A stretch of 64,000 bases of DNA. It comes from Flavobacteriaceae bacterium (GTDB lineage Bacteria > Bacteroidota > Bacteroidia > Flavobacteriales > Flavobacteriaceae). The stretch spans positions 1 through 64,000 of the forward strand of contig JAURNV010000027.1 of NCBI GenBank assembly GCA_030830005.1, given 5' to 3'. Made by a program: the position numbers and the translations under genes. Positions 19,509 to 28,311 of this stretch are shown here, in pieces. The stretch's first letter is position 1; every line of letters begins with the position of its first letter. The notes beneath the pieces are model-generated. The model was not told the DNA's origin. It searched no databases and saw only the letters and a program-made list of their open reading frames with translations.

Positions 19509-20159
19509 ATGATTCGCGTTTTTGTAGCAGATGCTCACCCAATAATATACAAAGGAATTAAAGCCGTGTTTCGGAATTCTACCGAAATCAATATTGTAGG
19601 GAAAGGACTTCATTATCAAGAGCTAGTAGATTTCTTAGCTACAAAAAAAGCCAATATTGTCTTGTTGGAATTAGAGCTCCCCGGGTTTGAAGGAATCCAT
19701 CTTTTGAGAAATCTCAAAGACAAATACCAAAATGTACGTTTTTTGGTTTTCAGCACCCTCAAAGAAGATTTATATGCTGTCAGTACTCTTAAAGCTGGGG
19801 CATCGGGATATTTATCTAAAACCAATCCGTTAAGCCGGTTGCGAGAAGCCATTCTAAAAATTAGTACTGGAGGTGTATATATCACCAACGATTTAGCAGA
19901 AGTTATAGCATTCAATAAAACCAAATCGAATCAATATGCTAATATTGATCAACTTTCTAGACGCGAAATTCAAGTACTCCGTTTATTGGTTAACGGTCGG
20001 AAGAATATTGAAATTGCTGGTATATTAAGTATAAGTGACAAGACTGTCAGTACATATAGAAGAAGAGTCATGAAAAAGTTGAATGTAAAAAATATCATTG
20101 ATTTGGCGCGTCAAACTCAGGGCTTAGACTTAGATATGTATTTAAACGACCCTATTTAG
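19509..20159 (+). CDS. NarL/FixJ-type response regulator with Glu at the phospho-acceptor position
   Basis: A 216-residue two-domain regulator: receiver domain (residues 1-~125) and a LuxR-type helix-turn-helix (LSRREIQVLRLLVNGRKNIEIA; then ISDKTVSTYRRRVMKKLNV). The receiver is atypical. The phospho-acceptor Asp is replaced by Glu54 in VLLELELPG, and the acidic pair near the start is reduced to one Asp (VADAHP instead of an Asp-Asp). The conserved Ser and Lys (VFSTLK, SGYLSK) remain. It probably acts without phosphorylation, perhaps locked active by the Glu. No histidine kinase is adjacent. It converges with dnaG, overlapping by 18 bases. Confidence 0.9.
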   Translation: MIRVFVADAHPIIYKGIKAVFRNSTEINIVGKGLHYQELVDFLATKKANIVLLELELPGFEGIHLLRNLKDKYQNVRFLVFSTLKEDLYAVSTLKAGASGYLSKTNPLSRLREAILKISTGGVYITNDLAEVIAFNKTKSNQYANIDQLSRREIQVLRLLVNGRKNIEIAGILSISDKTVSTYRRRVMKKLNVKNIIDLARQTQGLDLDMYLNDPI

Positions 20160-22094
20160 CCGTCCACTCAATATATTTTTGAGTTTGTGATATTGCACAA
20201 TTTCTTCCAATAATTCTGCGTGGTGTTCTTTATGATCTTGCTCTGTTTTTTCTTGAAGGGTAGAAACCTTTTCATCTATAAGCTGACAACGAAAGCGAAG
20301 CATAATTTCAAGTATCCACTGAGGCAGCGAAGCTGCTTTATTTAACACATAAATATTTTTTCTTTCCCAGTCATGTAGGGCATATTGCTCGTCATTAAGC
20401 AATAAAGAGGATACTTCTGAGGCTAAATCTGGTGGCAAAGTGGCTACAAATGCATCTATCTGCAGGACATCTTGCACATTTAGAGCGTTTAATATTTTAG
20501 GGTATAGCGATTTGAATGTATGAGTGGTAAAGGCTATTTCATCTTGTTGTAAATCCAAGTATATTTTTTCAAAAACCCGCGCTTTTACTTTAGAAGGAAT
20601 CATTTTCAAGTCTCCTGTTTTGGGGTCAGTTTCTAACATAGGTTCTTCAAAAAAAATCTCTTCATGACCATGCAACAATAAGATTTTAATAATATTTTTT
20701 TCGAGTTCAAAACGAGTGCTTGCTTGAGGCTTATCTGAATTTGGCACTACGGCCATAGGCTGACTACGCTGGGGTTGAGCAGAATACTTTGGTTTTTTTT
20801 GAGTTATTTGTGCTAATGTTGCAAAAAGCACTTCTTCACTAATATCCATAAGGGCTGCACATGAGCGAACATACACTTCTTGCTTAATTGGGTCAGGAAT
20901 TTTGGCAATGCTTTGAACCATTTCCCTAATAGTTTCGGACTTTTTTATGGGATCTTGAGCAGCCTCGTTGACCAATAAAGCAGCCTTAAAACGAATAAAA
21001 TCTTTCGCATTTGCTTCCAAAAAATGAACCAACTCATCTTGACTATGTGTTTTAGCAAAGCTATCCGGATCCTCTCCTTCAGTAAACGAACAAACTCGAA
21101 CATTCATTCCTGCCTCTAAAATCAAATCTATACCACGCAATGAAGCCCGTAAGCCCGCGGCATCACCATCAAATAAAACCGTAATATTTGGCGTAAGTCT
21201 GCGAATTAATCGAATTTGTTCAGGAGTCAATGCAGTTCCCGAAGAAGAAACCACATTTTTCACCCCTTTTTGATGAAACTGAATAACGTCAGTGTAACCC
21301 TCAACCAAAAAACAATTATCTGCTTTGGCGATACTTTGCTTGGCTTGGTAAAGACCATAAAGCACTTTGCTTTTATTGTAAATCTCGCTTTCGGGCGAGT
21401 TCATGTATTTGGCTGCTTTTTTATCTTGGTTAAGGATACGCCCTCCAAAGCCCAATACACGCCCCGACATACTGTGAATAGGAAACATAACCCTACCCTT
21501 AAAACGATCAAATTTTTTGTCCTCTTTTACTATGGTTAGACCAGTTTTTTCTAAAAATTCGAGCTTATAACCTGCCTTTATAGACGCATCTGTAAGAGCA
21601 CTCCAATCATCAGGTGAATATCCCAATTGAAAATCACGAACCGTTTGGTCCGTAAACCCACGCTCTCTAAAATAACTGAGCCCAATGGTTTTCCCTTGAA
21701 CCGTTTCCCAAAGCGTGTCTTGGAAATAGCTATTTGCAAACGAGCTAACCAAGTACATACTTTCTCGGGCATTGGCAGCGGCTTTTTGTTCGTCGTTTTG
21801 CTCAGTTTCTTCAATTTCAATATTGTATTTTTTGGCTAGATAACGGATAGCTTCAGGATATGAAATATGTTCGTGCTCCATTAAAAAAGCAACCACATTC
21901 CCTCCTTTTCCACTCGAAAAATCTTTCCAAATTTGTTTTACTGGTGACACCATGAAGCTTGGGGTACGCTCGTCAGTAAAAGGACTGAGCCCCTTAAAGT
22001 TAGAGCCTGATTTTTTGAGTTGAACAAAATCACCAATAACCTCCTCTAGTCGAGCGGTTTCAAATACGGCATCAATGGTGGATTTTTGAATCAC
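20142..22094 (-). CDS. dnaG: DNA primase
   Basis: Synthesises RNA primers at the replication fork. The N-terminal domain (~1-100) has the primase zinc-finger fold motif SPF...TPSF...GKGG, but the metal ligands are gone: positions equivalent to E. coli Cys40, His43, Cys61 and Cys64 are Ser37, Thr40, Asp58 and Ser61. The TOPRIM core is intact (FLVEGYTDVIQFHQ; SSSGTALT; VLFDGDAAGLRASLRG). The C-terminal helicase-binding region is long and poorly conserved. I recall the same ligand loss in other flavobacterial DnaG sequences, so it looks lineage-specific, not decay. Length 650. Confidence 0.95.
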   Translation of the reverse strand: MIQKSTIDAVFETARLEEVIGDFVQLKKSGSNFKGLSPFTDERTPSFMVSPVKQIWKDFSSGKGGNVVAFLMEHEHISYPEAIRYLAKKYNIEIEETEQNDEQKAAANARESMYLVSSFANSYFQDTLWETVQGKTIGLSYFRERGFTDQTVRDFQLGYSPDDWSALTDASIKAGYKLEFLEKTGLTIVKEDKKFDRFKGRVMFPIHSMSGRVLGFGGRILNQDKKAAKYMNSPESEIYNKSKVLYGLYQAKQSIAKADNCFLVEGYTDVIQFHQKGVKNVVSSSGTALTPEQIRLIRRLTPNITVLFDGDAAGLRASLRGIDLILEAGMNVRVCSFTEGEDPDSFAKTHSQDELVHFLEANAKDFIRFKAALLVNEAAQDPIKKSETIREMVQSIAKIPDPIKQEVYVRSCAALMDISEEVLFATLAQITQKKPKYSAQPQRSQPMAVVPNSDKPQASTRFELEKNIIKILLLHGHEEIFFEEPMLETDPKTGDLKMIPSKVKARVFEKIYLDLQQDEIAFTTHTFKSLYPKILNALNVQDVLQIDAFVATLPPDLASEVSSLLLNDEQYALHDWERKNIYVLNKAASLPQWILEIMLRFRCQLIDEKVSTLQEKTEQDHKEHHAELLEEIVQYHKLKNILSGRLNRVV

Positions 22095-22126
22095 AATTAA
22101 AAATAAGCCCTAAAATACGTATTTTG

Positions 22127-23104
22127 TTATTTCTTACGCTCTATAACATAACATACCATTTCTTCAAGGGAATCACGAAATGGGTTCTTTGAAAAGTTGT
22201 GTAATTGCTTTATCGCCATGTCTTTATAGGCATGCATTTGAGCTTCTGCATAGGCAAGTCCGCCATGCTCTTTCACATATGCAATTACTTGTCTTACACG
22301 TTTTTTGTCTTTATTGTAATGCCTAACCGATTCTAACAGCCACTTTTTGTCCTTATCGTCACAACTGTTTAATACATGAATCAGTGGAAGTGTCATCTTT
22401 TTTTCTCTGATATCAATCCCTAGAGGTTTTCCAATTTTCTTATCCCCATAGTCAAACAAATCATCTTTGATTTGAAATGCCATTCCTATATTTTCACCAA
22501 AAGAACGCATCTGCTCAGTGACCGTTTCTGAGGAATGTACTGAGGCAGCACCCAAAGCGCAACAACTCGCTATCAGTGTTGCTGTTTTTTGTCGGATGAT
22601 TTCTTTATAGACATCTTCATCAATATCTAAGCGACGGGTTTTTTCAATTTGCAAGAGCTCCCCTTGACTCATCTCACGTACTGCAACCGAAATAATCTCT
22701 AGTAAATCATAGTCTTTGTTATCTATACAAAGCAACAGGCCTTTTGATAGTAAATAGTCTCCAACCAAAACCGCAATTTTATTTTTCCAAAGGGCATTTA
22801 TAGAAAAAAAGCCGCGCCGCTGATAGCTTTCATCTACAACGTCGTCATGTACAAGTGTTGCTGTATGAATTAATTCTATTACCGACGCTGCACGGTAACT
22901 GCGCTCATTAACGCCATTTTCTTCGAGCATTTTTGCGACCAAAAAAACAAACATAGGACGCATTTGTTTCCCTTTTCGGTTTACGATATAATATGTAATT
23001 CGATTGAGTAAAGCTACATGTGACCGCATAGCTTCCGAGAACTTTTCTTCAAAAAGCTCCATTTCTTTAGCTATTGGTTGTTTGAGCAGCTCTACAATTT
23101 TCAT
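22127..23104 (-). CDS. Trans-polyprenyl diphosphate synthase
   Basis: All-trans prenyltransferase of the IspA/IspB type, elongating allylic diphosphate with isopentenyl diphosphate. The two aspartate-rich motifs are HDDVVDESYQRRG (first, ~residue 85) and KDDLFDYGDKKIGKPLG (second). GKQMRPMFVFLVAK and GDYLLSKG are further family landmarks. Product length cannot be read reliably. A long chain for menaquinone is likely because the protein is about 325 residues and belongs to the long-chain-like group common in Flavobacteriia. The ATG at 23104 (MKIVELLKQP) is preferred over one six codons upstream. Confidence 0.9.
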   Translation of the reverse strand: MKIVELLKQPIAKEMELFEEKFSEAMRSHVALLNRITYYIVNRKGKQMRPMFVFLVAKMLEENGVNERSYRAASVIELIHTATLVHDDVVDESYQRRGFFSINALWKNKIAVLVGDYLLSKGLLLCIDNKDYDLLEIISVAVREMSQGELLQIEKTRRLDIDEDVYKEIIRQKTATLIASCCALGAASVHSSETVTEQMRSFGENIGMAFQIKDDLFDYGDKKIGKPLGIDIREKKMTLPLIHVLNSCDDKDKKWLLESVRHYNKDKKRVRQVIAYVKEHGGLAYAEAQMHAYKDMAIKQLHNFSKNPFRDSLEEMVCYVIERKK

Positions 23105-23161
23105 TGGGGTATAAAGATACAACTTCGTGAGTTAGCAGAAACGAATGCCCTTATTTTTGAA

Positions 23162-24208
23162 TTATGATATTGACTTATTTGCCAGTTGTCCGCATGCTGC
23201 ATCAATATCTTTACCTCTTGAACGACGAATCGTGACAGGAATTTGATGTTTACTCAACTCCTCAACATATAGATCTATAGCGGCTGCATCAGCTTGTGCA
23301 AATTGATCGTTTCCTACAGGATTGTATTCAATTAAATTTACCTTAGAAGGTATGTGTTTACAAAAACGCACCAAGGCCATTGCTTCCTCATAGCTGTCAT
23401 TTATTCCCTTCCAAACTACATATTCATACGTTACACGCTCTTTTGTTCTTGCGTACCAATATGCAATAGCTTCTTGTAAAGCTGTTAGGGGAAAATTTTT
23501 AGTAAACGGCATGATAGAATTGCGGGTTTCTTCAATGGCGCTGTGGAGCGATACTGCTAACTTAAATTTGGGATACTCATCTGCCATTTTACAGATCATT
23601 TTAGGTATCCCTGATGTAGATACTGTAATACGCTTTGGTGACATTCCCATACCTTCAGGGCTTGTGATTTTAGAAATGGCTGAAATAACGTTGGGATAAT
23701 TCATCATGGGCTCTCCCATCCCCATAAAAACAATATTCGACAATGGGCGTTTAAAATACTCTAGGCTTTGGCGGTTTAAGGTTGCTACCTGATCGAAAAT
23801 TTCGTCAGGATTGAGATTTCGCATACGTTTAAGTTGAGCCGTAGCACAAAACGAACAATCCAAACTACAACCAACCTGACTAGACACACAAGCTGTACTG
23901 CGCGTCTTTGTTGGAATCAAGACCGACTCAACAATTTTACCGTCGTGGAGACGAACGGCATTTTTTAGGGTACCGTCGTTGCTTTGTTGCACTTGAGCAA
24001 TAGATGTATGATTTATTGTGAAATATTCGGCTAACAATTCCCGTTGGCTTATCGATAAGTTGGTCATTTGATCAAAGTCAATAGCGGCTTTTTGCCACAA
24101 CCACTCATACACTTGATTTCCACGAAAAGCTGGCAAATCATGTGTTACAAAAAAAGAACGTAGTTCCTCTTTAGTACATTGGCGGATATCTTTCCGAACC
24201 CCGCTCAT
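23162..24208 (-). CDS. rlmN: 23S rRNA (A2503-C2)/tRNA (A37-C2)-methyltransferase
   Basis: Radical-SAM dual-specificity methyltransferase. The 4Fe-4S motif CSLDCSFCA is at about residue 113, followed by the SAM-binding FMGMGEPMMNY and a C-terminal RRSRGKDIDAACGQLA segment with the catalytic Cys. An upstream conserved Cys lies in STACVSSQVGC. Length 348 is normal. It lies six bases downstream of queA, so co-transcription is likely. Confidence 0.96.
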   Translation of the reverse strand: MSGVRKDIRQCTKEELRSFFVTHDLPAFRGNQVYEWLWQKAAIDFDQMTNLSISQRELLAEYFTINHTSIAQVQQSNDGTLKNAVRLHDGKIVESVLIPTKTRSTACVSSQVGCSLDCSFCATAQLKRMRNLNPDEIFDQVATLNRQSLEYFKRPLSNIVFMGMGEPMMNYPNVISAISKITSPEGMGMSPKRITVSTSGIPKMICKMADEYPKFKLAVSLHSAIEETRNSIMPFTKNFPLTALQEAIAYWYARTKERVTYEYVVWKGINDSYEEAMALVRFCKHIPSKVNLIEYNPVGNDQFAQADAAAIDLYVEELSKHQIPVTIRRSRGKDIDAACGQLANKSIS

Positions 24209-24214
24209 ACACTA

Positions 24215-25264
24215 TTATAAAATTAGCATCGCATCTCCATAAGAGTAAAAGCGATATTTTCTGCTAATAGCCTCATCATAAGCCCGTTTGATGAAATCGT
24301 GTCCTGCAAATGCAGAAACCATCATCAACAATGTTGATTTCGGCAAATGGAAATTTGTAACCATTGCGTCCCCGATTTTAAAATCGTAAGGAGGAAAAAT
24401 AAACTTGTGGGTCCAACCTTGATATGTATTGAGTGTGTTGCTAGAAGAAACTGAAGTTTCTAATGCTCGCATAGAAGTTGTCCCAATGGCACAAACACGA
24501 TTTCCTGTAGCTTTTGCTTTATTTACTAATGCAGCAGCACGCTCATCTATTGTTAGTTCTTCGGAGTCCATTTTATGTTTTGACAAATCCTCTACTTCTA
24601 CAGGATTAAAGGTTCCCAAGCCAACGTGAAGTGTGATTTCAGCTAAATCAACTCCTTGAATTTCTAATCGTTTTAATACATGCTTTGAGAAATGGAGGCC
24701 TGCAGTAGGTGCAGCAACAGCACCTTCATGTTTTGCATAAATAGTTTGGTAACGCTCACGATCAAATTTTTCTTCAGGACGTTTGATATATTTGGGTAGT
24801 GGTGTTTGTCCAAGCTCCTTGAGTTTAGTTCTAAACTCGTCATAGCTCCCGTCAAACAAAAAGCGTAAAGTTCTACCTCTTGATGTTGTGTTATCAATTA
24901 CTTCGGCAACCAATGTGTCATCATCACCAAAATAGAGTTTATTACCAATACGGATTTTTCTTGCGGGATCAACCAACACATCCCAAAGGCGCTGTTCCTT
25001 ATTTAACTCTCTAAGTAAAAAAACTTCAATTTTAGCTCCTGTTTTTTCTTTATTCCCCATTAAACGAGCAGGAAATACTTTAGTGTTGTTTAATACCATT
25101 ACATCGCCCTCATCAAAATAGTCAGTGATGTCCTTAAACAATTTATGCTCGATAGTTTGAGTCTCCCGGTGCAATACCATGAGTTTAGACTCATCTCTAT
25201 GTTCAGCTGGATGTTCGGCTAATAAATCTTTGGGGAGGTCAAAATTAAAGTGTGAGAGTTTCAT
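24215..25264 (-). CDS. queA: S-adenosylmethionine:tRNA ribosyltransferase-isomerase
   Basis: Transfers and isomerises the ribosyl part of SAM onto preQ1 in tRNA anticodons, giving epoxyqueuosine. Family motifs are clear: [20 protein letters not shown] at the start, [17 protein letters not shown], the [13 protein letters not shown] core, [15 protein letters not shown] and [17 protein letters not shown]. Length 349. It has its own promoter although it follows aroA on the same strand. Confidence 0.97.
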   Translation of the reverse strand: MKLSHFNFDLPKDLLAEHPAEHRDESKLMVLHRETQTIEHKLFKDITDYFDEGDVMVLNNTKVFPARLMGNKEKTGAKIEVFLLRELNKEQRLWDVLVDPARKIRIGNKLYFGDDDTLVAEVIDNTTSRGRTLRFLFDGSYDEFRTKLKELGQTPLPKYIKRPEEKFDRERYQTIYAKHEGAVAAPTAGLHFSKHVLKRLEIQGVDLAEITLHVGLGTFNPVEVEDLSKHKMDSEELTIDERAAALVNKAKATGNRVCAIGTTSMRALETSVSSSNTLNTYQGWTHKFIFPPYDFKIGDAMVTNFHLPKSTLLMMVSAFAGHDFIKRAYDEAISRKYRFYSYGDAMLIL

Positions 25265-25281
25265 AAAATATAAGCAAGGCG

Positions 25282-25313
25282 CAAATATACTATCTCAGAA
25301 GGGGGCTTGTCAA
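25282..25313 (-). promoter_or_regulatory. queA promoter
   Basis: Minus-strand -7 box TATATTTG (25282-25289) with a TTG -33 element (25311-25313) separated by 21 bases. This fits the Bacteroidetes sigma-ABfr consensus. The predicted start lies about 10 bases before the queA ATG. Confidence 0.65.
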
Positions 25314-25325
25314 GTGTTTGAGCAA

Positions 25326-26555
25326 TTATTTAGTTGTTTCAACACCAAATCCTAAATCTTGCAGATCCTTCCAAAAAGTAGGATATGATTTACTCACTAC
25401 TTCAGAGTCATTTATTTTAATAGGAACTAAAAGTCCAAGAGGGGCGAATGCCATTGCCATGCGATGATCATGATAAGTGTCAATTGCCACTTCTTGATGT
25501 ATAGGTTTTAGACGCGGCTTTAAATGCAGTGAATTATCTGTAATACGAATCTCTGCACCCAATTTAGTAAGCTCTGTATAAAGGGCTAATAAACGATCTG
25601 TTTCTTTAATTTTTAGTGTGTGTAGTCCTGTAAGATCACATGAAATACCCAAACCAAAGCAAGTCACAGCTATGGTTTGTGCAATGTCTGGCGACTTGAT
25701 TAAGTCCAACGAAATATGAGTTATATTCCCTTTTGATTTTGTTAACTTTAGGATATGGCCATCGAAAGTGGTTTGTACGCCCAAATGGGTATATATTTCA
25801 GCCAAAACACTATCGCCTTGAAGGCTATCTATCACATAGCTATTGATAGAAACTTTAGCATGTTTTGCCAATGCAACCATACTGAAATGATAAGACGCAG
25901 AACTCCAATCAGATTCTACAGTAATGGTTTTTGGCGAAATTTTTTCTTGTGGAAAAACACGAATCGTTTGCCCTGAAAATGCTGTTTTAACACCTACTTT
26001 TTGCAACAGCGAACATGTCATGTTTATGTATGGGATAGATGTAATTTCTCCTTTTAACTCTATCTCCAATCCATTGGGTAGTTTAGACGCAACCAACATC
26101 AATGAGGTGATGTATTGGCTACTCACATTGGCTGCCAATTCTACGTGATTTGTTTCAAGTCTTTTCCCAGAGATTCGAAGAGGTGGGTATCCATTATTTT
26201 TCACATAGCCAACCTCGGCGCCAATGGTGCGCAGCGCATCTACCAAAATTTTAATGGGGCGTTCTTGCATGCGTTTAGATCCCGTTAATTCCTTTTCTAC
26301 ACCTGGTTTGGTGGCAAAATAGGAAGTCAAAAAACGCATTGTTGTCCCTGCGTGACCAATATCAACAGTTACATCAGTTGATGACAACCCACGCTTCATG
26401 GCTTGAGTGTCATCCGAATTAGAAAGGTTTAAAAGTGTAATTTCAGGAAATAGGGCTTGTAAAATCAATAACCTATTGGATTCACTTTTTGAACCAGTAA
26501 TGGTACAACGACCCTGTAATTGTTGGGAAGTATGCGTAATACGCAGGGTGCTCAT
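25326..26555 (-). CDS. aroA: 3-phosphoshikimate 1-carboxyvinyltransferase (EPSP synthase)
   Basis: Sixth step of the shikimate pathway: transfers enolpyruvate from PEP to shikimate-3-phosphate. Recognised by GSKSESNRLLIL at the start, the DIGHAGTTMRFLTSYFA motif (the LPG-T-like PEP site of this group) and the C-terminal KETDRLLAL and DHRMAMAFAPL motifs. At 409 residues it is slightly short, as in other Flavobacteriia. Its ATG overlaps the stop of the upstream MazG-like gene (ATGA), so it is co-transcribed with the Phe/Tyr genes further upstream. Confidence 0.95.
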   Translation of the reverse strand: MSTLRITHTSQQLQGRCTITGSKSESNRLLILQALFPEITLLNLSNSDDTQAMKRGLSSTDVTVDIGHAGTTMRFLTSYFATKPGVEKELTGSKRMQERPIKILVDALRTIGAEVGYVKNNGYPPLRISGKRLETNHVELAANVSSQYITSLMLVASKLPNGLEIELKGEITSIPYINMTCSLLQKVGVKTAFSGQTIRVFPQEKISPKTITVESDWSSASYHFSMVALAKHAKVSINSYVIDSLQGDSVLAEIYTHLGVQTTFDGHILKLTKSKGNITHISLDLIKSPDIAQTIAVTCFGLGISCDLTGLHTLKIKETDRLLALYTELTKLGAEIRITDNSLHLKPRLKPIHQEVAIDTYHDHRMAMAFAPLGLLVPIKINDSEVVSKSYPTFWKDLQDLGFGVETTK

Positions 26556-26881
26556 GAGCGGAGTTTTGGATTATTGTGATGGCGCTCGTGGTCACGCTTT
26601 GTTTTGTGGTTTAACTTTTGATTAAACGCCGCCTGCAAGTCAGTATTGGTTTGATTAGCCAAACACAAGAGGACAAAAAGTACATCGGCTAGCTCTTCGC
26701 CTAAATCTTTAGATTTATCACTCTCTTTTTCAGACTGTTCTCCATAACGGCGCGCAATAATTCGAGCAACTTCACCCACTTCTTCAGTAAGCTGTGCCAT
26801 ATTGGTAAGCTCATTGAAATAGCGCACCCCATGTTTGCCAATCCATTCATCAACTTGTTTTTGGGCATTTTGAATATTCAT
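26552..26881 (-). CDS. MazG-like nucleotide pyrophosphohydrolase
   Basis: All-alpha NTP pyrophosphohydrolase of 109 residues. The metal-binding helix pair is visible as LTEEVGEVARII and LGEELADVLFVLLCLAN, matching the E-x-x-E...E-x-x-D pattern of MazG and dCTPase-like enzymes. It probably removes non-canonical or excess nucleotides; the substrate cannot be assigned. It overlaps both neighbours by four bases (ATGA junctions with dtd and aroA). Confidence 0.88.
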   Translation of the reverse strand: MNIQNAQKQVDEWIGKHGVRYFNELTNMAQLTEEVGEVARIIARRYGEQSEKESDKSKDLGEELADVLFVLLCLANQTNTDLQAAFNQKLNHKTKRDHERHHNNPKLRS

Positions 26882-27333
26882 AGGTCTTTATTTTTAGAGT
26901 CGATAATAATTGTTACAGGACCATCGTTTACTAAATCTACCTCCATAGCTGCGCCAAAAATACCGCACTGAACGGGTTTTCCCATTGCAAGAGTCGCTTT
27001 TTCTAAAAACAATTCATACAACGGTATCGCAATTTCATGTTTCGCTGCACTGCTATATGAGGGTCTATTTCCCTTTTTTGTTTGTGCAAAAAGTGTGAAC
27101 TGACTTACCACTAAAAGGTTGCCATTTAGTTCCAATAGACTTTTATTCATCATTCCTTGGTCATCGTTAAAAATACGCATATTAACAATTTTTTGAACGA
27201 GCCACAAAACATCTTTCTCTTCATCATTATGCGTAATTCCTAAGAGTACAACCAGCCCGTTTCCAATATTCCGAACATGGGTTTTGTTTGCAATTACTTG
27301 TGCTTTTGAAACGCGCTGAACTACTGCTCTCAT
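26878..27333 (-). CDS. dtd: D-aminoacyl-tRNA deacylase
   Basis: Hydrolyses D-amino acids from mischarged tRNAs. The start MRAVVQRVSKAQV, the SQFTLFAQTKKGNRPSY motif and the DGPVTIIIDS ending (the cross-subunit GPVT loop) are diagnostic. The ATG at 27333 forms an ATGA overlap with the rsgA stop and gives the conserved N-terminus; three extra upstream codons in the open frame are unlikely to be used. Confidence 0.96.
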   Translation of the reverse strand: MRAVVQRVSKAQVIANKTHVRNIGNGLVVLLGITHNDEEKDVLWLVQKIVNMRIFNDDQGMMNKSLLELNGNLLVVSQFTLFAQTKKGNRPSYSSAAKHEIAIPLYELFLEKATLAMGKPVQCGIFGAAMEVDLVNDGPVTIIIDSKNKDL

Positions 27334-28277
27334 ACCTCCCAAAAATCAGTTCTGTAATGCAAATCATCCCCCTCCAAAATTTGGGTGTAGCTTTTGTAGC
27401 GTGAAGCTGCTATTTTTCCTTGCTCTACAGCTACTTTGACTGCACACTTTGGTTCCTCCAAATGCAAACAGTTATTAAACTTACACTTTCCCTTGAGCGT
27501 AAAAAACTCACGGAAATAGTCTCCAATCTCTTCATTTTCCATGTTAACCACACCAAATCCACGAATTCCTGGTGTGTCAACAATACAAGCACCAAAATCT
27601 AGGTCATGCATTTCAGCAAAAGTGGTTGTGTGTTGCCCTTGTTGATGCATGGTGGAAATTTCAGAGGTTTTTATATTTAAACCTGGTGCTAACGTATTAA
27701 CAAGGGTTGATTTTCCAACACCACTATGCCCAGAGAGCATGCACGTTTTATTTGCCATATGCGTTTTGACCATGTCAATATTGAAACCTTTAAGCGCAGA
27801 AATTTCTATACAATCATATCCAATATCACTATAAATTTTACTGAGTTGGTTTAATTGCGCCTTTTCTTCTTCGTCATACGTATCTTCTTTATTGAAAAGC
27901 AAAATGGTTTCAATTTCATAAGCCGCAGCAGTTGCTAAAAAACGGTCAATAAAAGCTGTATGCGTTGGGGGATTATTGAGCGTAATCAACAAAAATGCAC
28001 AATCAATATTGGCGGCGATGATATGAATTTGCTTAGACAAATTCACAGATTTACGGACTATATAGTTTTTACGTTCGTGAATATGAGTAATGATGCCTTG
28101 TGTACCGTCTTGGGTATCTTTGAGCGTGGCATCTACCACATCACCAACGGCAACAGGGCTGGTACTCGTAAGCCCCTCAATACGAAACTTTCCTTTTATA
28201 CGACAAGGAATAAGCGCCCCTGTGGCATCTTTTACATGATACCAACTACCCGTCGATTTGTACACCACACCTGTCAT
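27330..28277 (-). CDS. rsgA: Ribosome small-subunit-dependent GTPase RsgA
   Basis: Circularly permuted GTPase that checks 30S maturation. An N-terminal OB fold (~1-70) is followed by motifs in permuted order: LFNKEDTY (G4), EISALKGF (G5), SGHSGVGKSTLVNTL (G1), TTTFAEMH (G2) and VDTPGIRGFG (G3). A C-terminal zinc motif CKFNNCLHLEEPKC closes the protein. Length 315. It lies 34 bases after the DAHP synthase gene on the same strand. Confidence 0.96.
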   Translation of the reverse strand: MTGVVYKSTGSWYHVKDATGALIPCRIKGKFRIEGLTSTSPVAVGDVVDATLKDTQDGTQGIITHIHERKNYIVRKSVNLSKQIHIIAANIDCAFLLITLNNPPTHTAFIDRFLATAAAYEIETILLFNKEDTYDEEEKAQLNQLSKIYSDIGYDCIEISALKGFNIDMVKTHMANKTCMLSGHSGVGKSTLVNTLAPGLNIKTSEISTMHQQGQHTTTFAEMHDLDFGACIVDTPGIRGFGVVNMENEEIGDYFREFFTLKGKCKFNNCLHLEEPKCAVKVAVEQGKIAASRYKSYTQILEGDDLHYRTDFWEV

Positions 28278-28311
28278 GTTGCCAAATTAACGGATTTTTG
28301 GTTCATAAGCA

